Of a stretch of DNA of 15,523 bases, positions 1 through 7,700 are shown one piece after another (within the stretch, counting starts at the first letter, position 1; every line of letters begins with the position of its first letter). Location: NCBI GenBank assembly GCA_023299945.1, contig JALZVZ010000251.1:1-15523 (forward strand). The letters run 5' to 3'. Both the position numbers and the translations under genes were made by a program. The notes below the pieces were generated by a model, which was not told the DNA's origin, ran no database searches, and was given only the letters and a program-made list of their open reading frames with translations. Origin of the DNA: Altererythrobacter sp. Lineage in GTDB: Bacteria > Pseudomonadota > Alphaproteobacteria > Sphingomonadales > Sphingomonadaceae.

Positions 1-482
1 GATATGTCCTTGTCGCATTCCTCGCCGTGATAGCTGCCGGGCATGCAATGGATGTCGACCGCGTCTTGATAATACGGAATTGCGACTTCAGGATCGAGCG
101 CAAGCATATTGCTGCCGCGATTGATTTCCTCGACCTTACCAATCAAATCGTCGATCTGGCGCAGCACCAACGCGCGGCCATTTTGCTGGCGCATTTCCAT
201 CGAGTTGCGTTTCAACGCTGACCACGGCCGATGCCATGGGTCGAGGTTCATTGCTTCACGAATTTCATAGCGGTGATTAGGAGCACGCCCATGTTCTTTC
301 TGAAAATTAGGCAGAACTCGTTTCTCATAAGCAATCTTATTACCAGGCCCCAAAACCGTCGCCATATAGCGATTGAAATTGGCCAGAAAATTGAACCGTG
401 CAGCTTCATCATGACGTGGTTTCGGGAAGACCGCATGCTGTGTGACTGCGGTATAGGGAGGGGCAATATCTTCACGTTTCAT
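1..482 (-). CDS. Probable SAM-dependent methyltransferase, N-terminal part (partial)
   Basis: The reading frame starts at the ATG read from 482 down to 480 and stays open to the window edge, so only about the first 160 residues are visible. It opens MKREDIAPPY and contains FNFLANFNRYMATVLGPGNK, a charged helical stretch around SALKRNSMEMRQQNGR, and near the edge VDIHCMPGSYHGEECDKDI. The start overlaps the MFS stop by 4 bp (ATGA), so it is the third gene of the minus-strand operon. The HCMPGSYH-type segment reminds me of proteins annotated as class I SAM-dependent methyltransferases in sphingomonads; that is recognition from memory, and the SAM-binding domain itself lies outside the window. 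A decayed paralogue lies at 14843-15117. The reading frame is certain; the function is tentative. Confidence 0.6.
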   Translation of the reverse strand, partial: MKREDIAPPYTAVTQHAVFPKPRHDEAARFNFLANFNRYMATVLGPGNKIAYEKRVLPNFQKEHGRAPNHRYEIREAMNLDPWHRPWSALKRNSMEMRQQNGRALVLRQIDDLIGKVEEINRGSNMLALDPEVAIPYYQDAVDIHCMPGSYHGEECDKDI

Positions 483-1717
483 GCTGTTGATCCAATCTGC
501 TGCTTGCTCCAATCGGGGTATTTTCCAAGCAGCAAAAGTATCGCGCCGCCTGCAATAAACAGTCCGGCGGCGAAGATGAGCATTTGATCATAGCTACCGC
601 TGGTATCGCGCACATATCCATATAGGACTGGCGAGATCGAAGAGAATATTCCGAAGGGTGCATAAAGGAAGCCATATATGCGGCCATAGGACAGCATGCC
701 AAAATAACGCGAGGCAAGATAGGCTATCATGTCGCTTTCTGCGCCCGCAGCAAAGCCCAGAAAAAAGCCAGCGGTAAAGATCAGCATCTCTGGGGTGGAG
801 TTACCCAATAACAGCCAGCATGCGCCCACGGGCAGCATCAAAACGGGCGCGGCAATTGCCGGGGCCCAGAACTTGTCGAACAGAAACCCGACAATAATGC
901 GCCCAGAAAAAATGCCGGCCGCCACAACGCTCATTACCAACGCAGCTTGTCCCGCGCTTAGGCCGTGCATTTGCACGATCTGAACCATGTGTATATGCGC
1001 GCCGCCATAAGCCAGCGCAATAAACACGATCGACAAAAACAGGATCCAAAACCGGTAACCGCGCAGTGCGTCCGCTAGAGTCATTCCCGTTAAACCGCCT
1101 GTCTCAGAGATGTTCTTTGCAGGACGTTCATGGGGCAAGGGATCACGAAACAGGAAAAATGCAATTGGTAGGCCGACGAAAAGCGGCAGCATCGCCAATG
1201 CAGGGAAAACCGCACGCCAATCAAACGCCTCTAGGACAGCATTGGACAGGAATGGCACAATCAGCCCAGCAAGGCTTGTCCCAAGCAGTAAAATCCCAAG
1301 AGCCAGCCCCCGGTTTTCATAGAACCACATATTGATTGTGCGGCTCCATGTGACCGGTGTCGAACCAATCCCCAACATCCCAACCAGTGCCCAGATCAGA
1401 TAGAAAACTGCGATGTTTTGCGGCACAAAATAGAGGAGCGAAAACGCGATGCCAAACCCGGCTAGCGCCCCCATGGCAACAGGGCGCACTCCAATTTTGT
1501 CGGCCAATGCGCCGACGGCAGGCGCAAGGAAGGCGCCGACCATACCGTAAATTGTAATGCCAATGCTAATCTCGACAAACGACCAGCCCATAGCATAATG
1601 GATCGGGCCAATGACTATCGGCAAGACATTGAACGGGATCGGAGATGCGCCTGTCGCAACGCCGATCATACCTGCAAATAGGCTCCTGCCGCCTTTCTTG
1701 AATTCGGTGGTGTTCAA
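479..1717 (-). CDS. MFS transporter (12-TM, oxalate/monocarboxylate-like group)
   Basis: A 412-residue, very hydrophobic protein with about twelve predicted membrane helices in two halves separated by a charged loop (DPLPHERPAKN). The loop 2-3 signature appears as GALADKIGVRPV at residues 69-80. The second half carries GFAAGAESDMIAYLASRYFG, a pattern typical of the MFS branch that includes oxalate/formate and monocarboxylate carriers. It is expected in the inner membrane and probably imports an organic acid linked to the cluster; the substrate is unknown. The start is TTG, forming a 4-bp TTGA overlap with the stop of the cytochrome gene; GAGG lies 10 nt upstream. Its own stop overlaps the next ATG. 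A fossil of its C-terminus (GKYPDW segment) lies at 15118-15238. Confidence 0.9.
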   Translation of the reverse strand: MNTTEFKKGGRSLFAGMIGVATGASPIPFNVLPIVIGPIHYAMGWSFVEISIGITIYGMVGAFLAPAVGALADKIGVRPVAMGALAGFGIAFSLLYFVPQNIAVFYLIWALVGMLGIGSTPVTWSRTINMWFYENRGLALGILLLGTSLAGLIVPFLSNAVLEAFDWRAVFPALAMLPLFVGLPIAFFLFRDPLPHERPAKNISETGGLTGMTLADALRGYRFWILFLSIVFIALAYGGAHIHMVQIVQMHGLSAGQAALVMSVVAAGIFSGRIIVGFLFDKFWAPAIAAPVLMLPVGACWLLLGNSTPEMLIFTAGFFLGFAAGAESDMIAYLASRYFGMLSYGRIYGFLYAPFGIFSSISPVLYGYVRDTSGSYDQMLIFAAGLFIAGGAILLLLGKYPDWSKQQIGSTA

Positions 1718-3000
1718 GGTGCAGGCACCTCTTCTACCATATCGCCCATCGTTTCCTTCTTGAGGATATTGATAAGCGCAGCCCTGCGGTCAAAATCAGG
1801 CATATTGCCCGAAGACACGACCATGGTGGTACCCGGGGCAAAGGCGTCCGGGTCTTTCAACAATTCATGCATAGCATCATCGGTCCAAACCTCGCCGCGT
1901 GTGCCATGCGCTGCAAAATTGTTAGTGTATGAAAAATTGGGCACTGTCCCGATCTTCTGTCCGAATATGGCATAAAGATTAGGCCCGGAAAGATGCTTCC
2001 CGCCGTTGTCAAAGGTGTGGCAAAAGCCGCACCATTTGAAGTTTTCTTCGCGCACATCGCGTTCCAGTGCTGTTTCAGCGACGACCTGAACCATTTGCAC
2101 CGGACTATCATGTGAAGTCACACCTGCAGGTGCTTTAACGATCTGGCCTGTTTCAAATGGGCTGACCCGGAACAATGCATAGGGTCCGTAAAACCCCATC
2201 CCTATAGGAATAAGCATAGCAGCCGCCGCAATCATGCCAAAGCCCGCTTGCCCTGAGAAACGCGGGCCGCCGGTATCGGGCTGCCGGTTAAGCAATCGGG
2301 CAAGGCCCCAGACACTGGCAAGCACCGCCAGGAAAATTGCCACCGCCATTGGGCCCGGCTCTGGGCCAGAAAAAGTGAAGGCCGCATAGACTGCTACTGC
2401 ACCGGAAAATAGCGTGTAAAGACCAAATCCGGGTAGGAAACCTGCGAACAGACCTTGGCCAAAACGCAGCAGAAAATAAGCTGAAGTTAGCAAAGTCGCC
2501 AGCATCGTAAAGAGCAGAGCAAAGCCAATTGCGGCATGGAAATATCCAGTAAATAGCCAGATTGCGCGGTTCTCCTCCATCAAAGATGGAAAGGCAGGCA
2601 GCGGCCCCAAATGCACCAAATGACCATCAGCCCAAGCGCTTAAAACGCCTAAAAATGGCGCGGCAATCATTAGGGCTAAGGTGGCAATAGTCAGCATAAA
2701 GGACCAGCGATTGGCGAGCGCTGGCAAGGCCGGGTTGACCGGCAGATGACGCCTTTTCCAAAAATGGATTAACAAAAACACGCTAAGGATCGCGAGCAAT
2801 GTCCCCACAGCGTAGTGATAGCCGCGCAATATCTCGCGCATGGGCAATGTTTTGTCGGTGCGCGGTAACAGCGTGTTGATCACATTATGGACAAGGAACG
2901 TCACTGCCCATACGATCGGAAGCCATTTGTAAATGCCCTGAGGCGCAGGGCTGATTTTGCTGTTCTCTTGCTGGCTATCCGCCGTGTGTATCTCAGCCAT
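1714..3000 (-). CDS. Membrane cytochrome: b561-like N-terminal domain fused to cytochrome c
   Basis: From the ATG at 3000 the protein has 428 residues. About seven hydrophobic helices fill residues 27-275 and carry several histidines in or beside membrane segments (about residues 38, 62, 79, 127, 130 and 155), as expected for a heme-b membrane domain. The C-terminal 120 residues are a class I cytochrome c: CGFCH heme attachment at about 324-328, then a GPNLY segment, and PGTTM giving a candidate Met ligand near 393. It probably passes electrons between quinone or periplasmic donors and the respiratory chain. The upstream ATG at 3051 is in frame, but the 3000 start has a perfect AAGGAGG 8 nt ahead and is preferred. 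It is first in the operon with the MFS gene (4-bp overlap). Relation to b561 is by general resemblance only. Confidence 0.82.
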   Translation of the reverse strand: MAEIHTADSQQENSKISPAPQGIYKWLPIVWAVTFLVHNVINTLLPRTDKTLPMREILRGYHYAVGTLLAILSVFLLIHFWKRRHLPVNPALPALANRWSFMLTIATLALMIAAPFLGVLSAWADGHLVHLGPLPAFPSLMEENRAIWLFTGYFHAAIGFALLFTMLATLLTSAYFLLRFGQGLFAGFLPGFGLYTLFSGAVAVYAAFTFSGPEPGPMAVAIFLAVLASVWGLARLLNRQPDTGGPRFSGQAGFGMIAAAAMLIPIGMGFYGPYALFRVSPFETGQIVKAPAGVTSHDSPVQMVQVVAETALERDVREENFKWCGFCHTFDNGGKHLSGPNLYAIFGQKIGTVPNFSYTNNFAAHGTRGEVWTDDAMHELLKDPDAFAPGTTMVVSSGNMPDFDRRAALINILKKETMGDMVEEVPAP

Positions 3001-3008
3001 ACCCCGAG

Positions 3009-3015
3009 CCTCCTT
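3009..3015 (-). promoter_or_regulatory. Ribosome binding site of the cytochrome b/c gene
   Basis: On the minus strand AAGGAGG lies 8 nt before the ATG at 3000. It is the strongest Shine-Dalgarno sequence in the window and decides this start over the in-frame ATG at 3051. Confidence 0.8.
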
Positions 3016-3065
3016 GATTGATGCATACGACCTTGCACTAGACAATGCCATATTCCCTAATGGAT

Positions 3066-3113
3066 AGGCGGAGGCCTGTCTGTATCCTTACTCGCATTGT
3101 CGAGTGTCCGCCT
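3066..3113. repeat. Inverted repeat with inner hairpin
   Basis: AGGCGGA at 3066-3072 is repeated inverted as TCCGCCT at 3107-3113. Inside is a second small stem, CTCG/CGAG (3091-3094 with 3101-3104). It lies just upstream of the cytochrome operon and could be an operator or a leader structure. There is no T-run, so it does not look like a terminator. Confidence 0.4.
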
Positions 3114-3307
3114 GTCGAATAGAAAGGGTGAATAATTGCCACCACTGAATGCCCGCTGTGTAGCCTCATGCGGAGTGGTCTTTAGACATAGTTCTTTGGC
3201 CAGTTTCGAGTTGGCAGACATAATAGGAGCTGTCCCTCTTCAGAACATTTGCTACCAGGTCCGGCTTAGATTAGCGGAGCGTTTGCCTCGTCTTGTTGGT
3301 TGATATT

Positions 3308-3324
3308 AAGCGACGCTTTTAGCG
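3308..3324. repeat. Overlapping short palindromes, candidate operator
   Basis: AAGCG-A-CGCTT (3308-3318) overlaps CGCT-TTT-AGCG (3314-3324), and CGAA-A-TTCG follows at once (3323-3331). Stacked short palindromes in a divergent promoter region fit a regulator binding site, possibly for the IclR-type protein. Binding is not shown. Confidence 0.3.
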
Positions 3325-3339
3325 AAATTCGAACATGTT

Positions 3340-3374
3340 GATGCCGCCAGTTACAATCTCTAGCTGGCGGTATC
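3340..3374 (+). repeat. Long imperfect hairpin in the leader of the hydroxylase operon
   Basis: Bases 3340-3353 can pair with 3361-3374: 14 pairs including two G-U wobbles, centred on CCGCCAG/CTGGCGG, with a 7-nt loop. The wobbles are only compatible with pairing in the plus-strand transcript. No U-tract follows. It could be a leader RNA structure of the 3502 operon or an operator dyad. Confidence 0.35.
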
Positions 3375-3501
3375 TACGTGTCTGCACTGCGCTAGCGAAA
3401 GCCCATAAATGCGCTCGAAGTAAGTATCCGGCAGGCGAATATCATTTGTATTGATGGATCAGATTCTTGGCTTTGCGGGTACCGCTGGCCACTACTGATG
3501 A

Positions 3502-4710
3502 TTGGAGTTTAAAGTCATTACGGATAATGTTGACATCGTTGTTGTGGGCGCTGGCCCGGTGGGTTCGGTGGCGGCAGCACGGTTGGTGCAATGTGGCTTC
3601 TCGGTCATCGTGTGCGAAGCCGAAGCAACCAGCACACAGAACCTGCGCGCATCGACATTCCACCCTCCGACGCTTGAGATGCTCGATACACTGGGCGTGG
3701 CGGACCAAGTTATAAAAGAGGGTTTGAAGGCGCCGGTTTATCACTGGCGCAAGCGCGAGACAGGCGAAGTGTTCTCATTCGACTTTGGCGAGCTGGCTGA
3801 CCGCACCACGCATCCTTACAGGATCCAGTGTGAGCAACACCACTTGTCGCGAATGCTGGCTGAAAAGCTAGCAGGAGAGGCTAAATGCGACCTTCGTTAC
3901 AATACCCGGGTTGTGAATGTTCAGCAGGATGCAGACGGTGTTGATGTAACGCTTGAGACACCGCTAGAGATTCAGCATGTTCGCGCAAAATATGTGATAG
4001 GAGCCGACGGTGCGAACAGCATCGTCCGCAAGTATTTGGGCATCGGGTTCGAGGGGTTCACTTACCCTGAGAAGTTCCTCTGTCTCTCAACTGAAATGGA
4101 CCTTGCCGACCATATCGATGGCTTGGCCTATGTAAATTACGTTTCAGATCCTGAGGAGTGGCTCGTGCTGCTGCGCGTGCCGCGCTTGTGGCGTGTGTTA
4201 GTTCCAACGACCGAGGGGGATGATGACGAGTGGCTATTGTCCGATGCAAAGAAGAATGAAGTCTTTGAGCGACTGGTCGGTCGCAGCGACGTAGAGACCG
4301 CGCATCGAACTATTTACAAAGTGCATCAGCGGGTCGCGGAACGTTTCAATCAGGGCCGTATGTTTCTAGTTGGTGATGCCGCACATCTGAACAACCCGCT
4401 CGGCGGCTTCGGCATGAACAGCGGAATTCACGACGCTTGGAATTTGGCTGGCAAGCTTGATGATGTGGAGCGTCATGGGGCAAGTCCGTCGGTATTCGAC
4501 AGGTTCGACAGGCAGCGCCGTGCGATTACGCATCAGTTCGTGCAGCGTCAAACAATCGACAATATGGAACTGATGAACGGTGAAGGCGGTAAGCAGAAGC
4601 AGATGCGTGACCGTATGAGCCGCCTCAATGATGATCCTGTCGCCCGACGCGAATTTCTGCTTTATCAATCGATGATCAAAAGCTTGGATGATGCTGAGGC
4701 AATATTGTGA
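3502..4710 (+). CDS. FAD-dependent aromatic hydroxylase (PHBH/MhpA-like)
   Basis: A 402-residue flavoprotein monooxygenase of the p-hydroxybenzoate hydroxylase fold, which uses NAD(P)H and O2 to hydroxylate a ring. Visible motifs are the Rossmann GAGPVG at residues 16-21 with the ribose-binding acidic residue near 39, the DG motif GADGANS at 167-173, and GDAAHLNNPLGGFGMNSG from 291, the second FAD motif. These define the FAD_binding_3 family. It is first gene of the plus-strand operon and overlaps the next by 4 bp (GTGA). An in-frame stop lies directly before the TTG at 3502, so the start is TTG or a non-ATG codon shortly downstream. The TTGGAG at 3502-3507 looks like a Shine-Dalgarno sequence, which leaves ATT at 3517 as an alternative. 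The substrate is unknown; the MhpR-like regulator downstream supports an aromatic acid. Confidence 0.9.
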   Translation: MEFKVITDNVDIVVVGAGPVGSVAAARLVQCGFSVIVCEAEATSTQNLRASTFHPPTLEMLDTLGVADQVIKEGLKAPVYHWRKRETGEVFSFDFGELADRTTHPYRIQCEQHHLSRMLAEKLAGEAKCDLRYNTRVVNVQQDADGVDVTLETPLEIQHVRAKYVIGADGANSIVRKYLGIGFEGFTYPEKFLCLSTEMDLADHIDGLAYVNYVSDPEEWLVLLRVPRLWRVLVPTTEGDDDEWLLSDAKKNEVFERLVGRSDVETAHRTIYKVHQRVAERFNQGRMFLVGDAAHLNNPLGGFGMNSGIHDAWNLAGKLDDVERHGASPSVFDRFDRQRRAITHQFVQRQTIDNMELMNGEGGKQKQMRDRMSRLNDDPVARREFLLYQSMIKSLDDAEAIL

Positions 4711-5525
4711 GCGGCATTCCGTCTACACAGATAACACAGCCCCCCTATCCGCCTTATGCCTTGGGTGATCCGCAAGGCATGCGCGATGTGCGCGGCAACC
4801 GCGCTGTTTTTGGTGTTATGGGGCCATCAACCAATACCGTCGTCCAGCCGGATTTTGATGATTTACGGGTGCCGGGCGTTACCAACCATTATAGCCGCAT
4901 AGTCATTCAGGACGCGCAGGCCGTTTCCGACGAAACTTTTTTGGCCGGCACAATCGAGATTTCTGACAATACGTTGGACGCCGTCGCTAGCGTCAAAACA
5001 TGCAACCCCGATTATCTAGTCATGGGTATGTCCGCTGTCACATTCTATAACGGTAAAGCAGGTGCAGCGGCATTTCGTGAACGGATCGAAGAAGCCTCGG
5101 GCATAGGCGTCAGCATCGGTTCTGAATCTTTATCAGCAGCATTGGACGCGATAGGTGGGATCAAGCGCGTTGCATTTGTGTCGCCATATTTCCCTGTCGC
5201 GAATGCCGAAGTTAGCGAGTACCTTAGTGAATGCGGTTATGAAACGGTTCGGAATGCCTGCCTTCGCTGCCCAACTTGGACGGCAATTGCAAAAGTACCA
5301 GAAGACTATCTGACCGAAATTATCCGTGAGCTCGACGGCGACGATGTTGACGCGATCTGCCAAGTCGGCACCAATCTTTCCATGATCCGGCTTGCGGGTA
5401 CGATGGAAAAAGAGCTGGCCAAGCCGGTGATAGCGATAAACACCGCCACCTACTGGCATGCTCTGCGCGCAAATGGCATCAATGACAAAATACACGGTTT
5501 CGGCCGACTGCTAGAGGAACATTGA
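4707..5525 (+). CDS. Arylmalonate decarboxylase / maleate isomerase-like protein (Asp/Glu racemase fold)
   Basis: A 272-residue protein of the Asp/Glu/hydantoin racemase superfamily. Its N-terminus (GVMGPSTNT, residues 36-44) resembles maleate isomerases. MGMSAVTFYNG at 106-116, SPYFP at 159-163 and the C-terminal HGFGRLLEE align with arylmalonate decarboxylase as I remember it. Family members isomerise, racemise or decarboxylate small dicarboxylates through one or two active-site cysteines. Here the position aligned with AMDase Cys188 falls on Gly221 (QVGTNL, 219-224) and the first cysteine position on the MGMS glycine, so both look absent. The start is GTG, overlapping the previous stop by 4 bp, with GAGG 7 nt ahead. 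In the operon it could act on a dicarboxylic ring-opening product. The family is secure; the reaction is not. Confidence 0.8.
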   Translation: MSGIPSTQITQPPYPPYALGDPQGMRDVRGNRAVFGVMGPSTNTVVQPDFDDLRVPGVTNHYSRIVIQDAQAVSDETFLAGTIEISDNTLDAVASVKTCNPDYLVMGMSAVTFYNGKAGAAAFRERIEEASGIGVSIGSESLSAALDAIGGIKRVAFVSPYFPVANAEVSEYLSECGYETVRNACLRCPTWTAIAKVPEDYLTEIIRELDGDDVDAICQVGTNLSMIRLAGTMEKELAKPVIAINTATYWHALRANGINDKIHGFGRLLEEH

Positions 5526-5531
5526 GAGTCG

Positions 5532-6437
5532 ATGATGGACTATGATTACATACCGCTGCCAAACCGCGGTCCGCTTAGTTGGCCTGACGGTAAAACTGTG
5601 GCCCTTGTTTTCACGTTCAACTTGGAAACTTGGGACCTTACCAAGGATCACGACAAGCCGTATTACGCAGGGGGGCCTGCAGTTTTGCCTGATAGTCTGC
5701 CGGCGAATGTCCCAGACTTCCCTAATTATACTTGGCGCGAATACGGACAGCGCGTGGGCATCTGGCGGCTGTATGACTTGTTCGACGAGATGGGTGTGGC
5801 AGCCAGCTGCACTACAAATGCTGTTACCTTTGAAAGGCGCAGCGCGATGGTTGATGCGTGCCTTGAACGCGGCTGGGAATTGCTGGCGCACAATTACGAG
5901 CAGGGCGAATTGCTGACCAATTTTGCGCATGATCCGGCAAAAGAACGCGATATCATCCTACGCTCAATCGAAATTTATGAAAAACACACAGGCAGGCGCC
6001 CAAAAGGATGGCTATCGTCATCCCTACGGGGCACGTTGAACACTGCAGGTATACTTGCCGATCAGGGTTTTGAATTTTATTGCGACCTAATGAATGACGA
6101 TCAGCCTTATATGCTGAGGACGGAGAATGGCGAGATCGTGGCGCTACCATATTCCAATGAGATCAATGATTTCACCTTGCTTACTAGGCGCGGGCATACG
6201 ACCAGTGAGATGCGCGATATATTGATCGAAGAGCTGGAGGTTCTGCACGAAGAAGGCAAACAGTCTGCACGGATCATGAATGTTGGGCTGCATCCTCACG
6301 TCAGCGGGCGGGCCTATCGTATCCGTGCCATCCGTGAATTCATCGAGCATGCGAAGAAGTTGCCGGGTGTATGGTTCCCGACAAGATCCGAGATTGTGGA
6401 GGCGTATAAACCGCAAGCCAAGGCGCATATTGGATGA
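5532..6437 (+). CDS. PuuE-like polysaccharide deacetylase-fold hydrolase
   Basis: A 301-residue protein of the NodB/CE4 fold, subgroup of allantoinase PuuE and related cyclic amide or imide hydrolases. Visible motifs: TFNLETW at 28-34 where classical deacetylases have TFDDG, AHNYEQGE at 119-126 in place of HxxxH, SLRGT at 164-168, and GLHPHVSGR at 252-260. The usual Asp-His-His metal set therefore seems to be Asn30, His120 and Gln124, consistent with the metal-independent behaviour reported for PuuE. There is no signal peptide, so it is cytoplasmic. It would be suited to hydrolysing a C-N bond of a cyclic amide, imide or ureide made in the pathway. It starts 6 bp after the previous stop (ATG at 5532, or 5535, which is better placed for GAGAG) and overlaps the next gene by 4 bp. 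Confidence 0.82.
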   Translation: MMDYDYIPLPNRGPLSWPDGKTVALVFTFNLETWDLTKDHDKPYYAGGPAVLPDSLPANVPDFPNYTWREYGQRVGIWRLYDLFDEMGVAASCTTNAVTFERRSAMVDACLERGWELLAHNYEQGELLTNFAHDPAKERDIILRSIEIYEKHTGRRPKGWLSSSLRGTLNTAGILADQGFEFYCDLMNDDQPYMLRTENGEIVALPYSNEINDFTLLTRRGHTTSEMRDILIEELEVLHEEGKQSARIMNVGLHPHVSGRAYRIRAIREFIEHAKKLPGVWFPTRSEIVEAYKPQAKAHIG

Positions 6438-7672
6438 GGTGGAGCGGTCACATCCGCAACGTCGGAGCAATTGTCGCTCTAGCCTGGCTACTTACTGCCT
6501 GCTCAACGACGCCTTTAGCTGAAGCTCAGACTGCCATCACACCGGAGCAATCCTCCGCCATTCTTGCGGCGAACCTTAAGGAACTTAATGGTGCAACTCC
6601 GCTAGACGTGGATCGTTACAAGCCGCTAGTGACGGTAACTGGTTGCGCGGAAAACGTGATGGAAGCTGCCCCCGCATCCCCCGCGCTTACCGAAGGGCTC
6701 AAGCCAGCCCTGGATTATCATGCGCAGAAGGGCGGGATCGGCATTGCCATTTGGCATAATGGCAAATTGGTATCGGAGGTTTACCGCGAGGGCGTGGATA
6801 GAACCAGTCGAACCGAGAGCTTCTCAATGCATAAATCGCTGCTTGCGCTCGCAGTGGGTTTAGCAATCAAGGACGGGTTTCTTCCAAGTAAAGACGTGCC
6901 GGTGGGCACTTTTCTTCCTGAGTGGGCGGACGATGCCCGCGGTAAAATCCCTCTTTCCGCGTTCCTAAACATGGAAAGCGGACTGGAGCTCTATTCGATG
7001 GGCGGGCCTCAGAGCGCTGAAGCTATGTCCCTAGTAATGTCAGGCGATATAACAAAGGTCGCACTGGGTCATGACGTGGTCGAACCGCCGAATAGGACTT
7101 TTCGTTATAATAATGCCAACAGCCAGATTGTCGGCACAGTCCTAAATCGCGCACTGAACGCCGCAGGCAAACGGGGCGGCTATGCCGCCTATGTTTCGCA
7201 GAACATTTGGTGCCCTTTAGGCAATCAGGACGGAGCCGTTTGGCTGGACCGGGATGGCGGCGCGCCGCATTATTTCTCGGGAATGCAGGCAACATTGCTC
7301 GACTGGCTTCGTGTTGGAGTGATGATCGGAAATAACGGGCAAGCAAACGGCAAGCAGATCATTCCGGCCGACTGGCTCACCCAAATGGCTGAACCGGCAC
7401 CAAACAACCCCAATTACGGCCTGCATTTGTGGCTCGGATCACCGGCAGGTGGCCGTCGAGCTTATAGTCCAGAAAGCCCAATGAAGGTGCCGCATGCAGA
7501 GCCTTATCTTGCAGATGATGTGGTCTTCTTTGACGGCTTCGGCGGCCAGCGTGTCTACATTGTCCCGTCACGAAAGCTGGTCGTCGCGCGCACTTCATTG
7601 GTCGATTTTACTTATGACGACAGCGTTATTCTGAATACAATTTTGCGGGTGATCGCTGAAGGCGAACAGTGA
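6434..7672 (+). CDS. Beta-lactamase-family serine hydrolase, lipoprotein
   Basis: A 412-residue protein. The N-terminus has basic residues, a hydrophobic run and the lipobox LLTAC with Cys23, so it is probably a lipoprotein acting outside the cytoplasm. The beta-lactamase/esterase/DD-peptidase family nucleophile motif SxxK is SMHK at 131-134 and the YxN motif is Tyr225-Asn-Asn227. The late motif region is DGFGGQRVYIVP near 367-378. Such proteins hydrolyse esters, amides or lactams; real antibiotic resistance is unlikely in this context. ATG overlaps the PuuE-like stop (ATGA) and AAGGCG lies about 8 nt upstream. The 10052-11323 gene encodes a diverged paralogue sharing PYLA-D, FDG-G-Q and YIVPS at the C-terminus. 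Confidence 0.88.
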   Translation: MRWSGHIRNVGAIVALAWLLTACSTTPLAEAQTAITPEQSSAILAANLKELNGATPLDVDRYKPLVTVTGCAENVMEAAPASPALTEGLKPALDYHAQKGGIGIAIWHNGKLVSEVYREGVDRTSRTESFSMHKSLLALAVGLAIKDGFLPSKDVPVGTFLPEWADDARGKIPLSAFLNMESGLELYSMGGPQSAEAMSLVMSGDITKVALGHDVVEPPNRTFRYNNANSQIVGTVLNRALNAAGKRGGYAAYVSQNIWCPLGNQDGAVWLDRDGGAPHYFSGMQATLLDWLRVGVMIGNNGQANGKQIIPADWLTQMAEPAPNNPNYGLHLWLGSPAGGRRAYSPESPMKVPHAEPYLADDVVFFDGFGGQRVYIVPSRKLVVARTSLVDFTYDDSVILNTILRVIAEGEQ

Positions 7673-7700
7673 GTTATCGCCATCCGTCAATTACGCTGCT

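Larger units (their letters stand above)
3001..3501. promoter_or_regulatory. Divergent intergenic region
   Basis: About 500 bp without a supportable gene lie between two divergently read operons, so promoters for both must lie here. I could not assign a convincing -35/-10 pair on either strand. The region holds three sets of inverted repeats (3066-3113, 3308-3324 and 3340-3374, listed separately). These are candidate operators or leader structures; the only regulator in the window, an IclR-family protein, is the obvious candidate to bind here. A 32-codon open stretch on the minus strand ending near 3361 is too short to call. Confidence 0.55.

Noticed and set aside
231..587. Plus-strand 118-codon frame at the left end
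   Set aside because: Antisense to the partial methyltransferase-like gene and the transporter C-terminus, both supported by paralogous remnants at 14843-15238.
3062..3116. Inverted repeat as a terminator
   Set aside because: No T-run on either strand, and it lies upstream of both divergent operons, so a terminator there would make little sense.
3361..3456. Short minus-strand frame ending TAG, reading DIRLPDTYFERIYGLS
   Set aside because: Looks protein-like and might be a gene remnant, but only 32 codons are open and I recognise no family.
3442..3744. Minus-strand 100-codon frame over the divergent region and hydroxylase start
   Set aside because: Overlaps the FAD-binding segment of the hydroxylase; rich in Cys, His and Arg, as expected of a shadow frame.
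6434..7672. Beta-lactamase as antibiotic resistance gene
   Set aside because: The SxxK/YxN family is broad; the paralogy, catabolic neighbours and lack of a clear KTG motif favour an esterase or amidase role.
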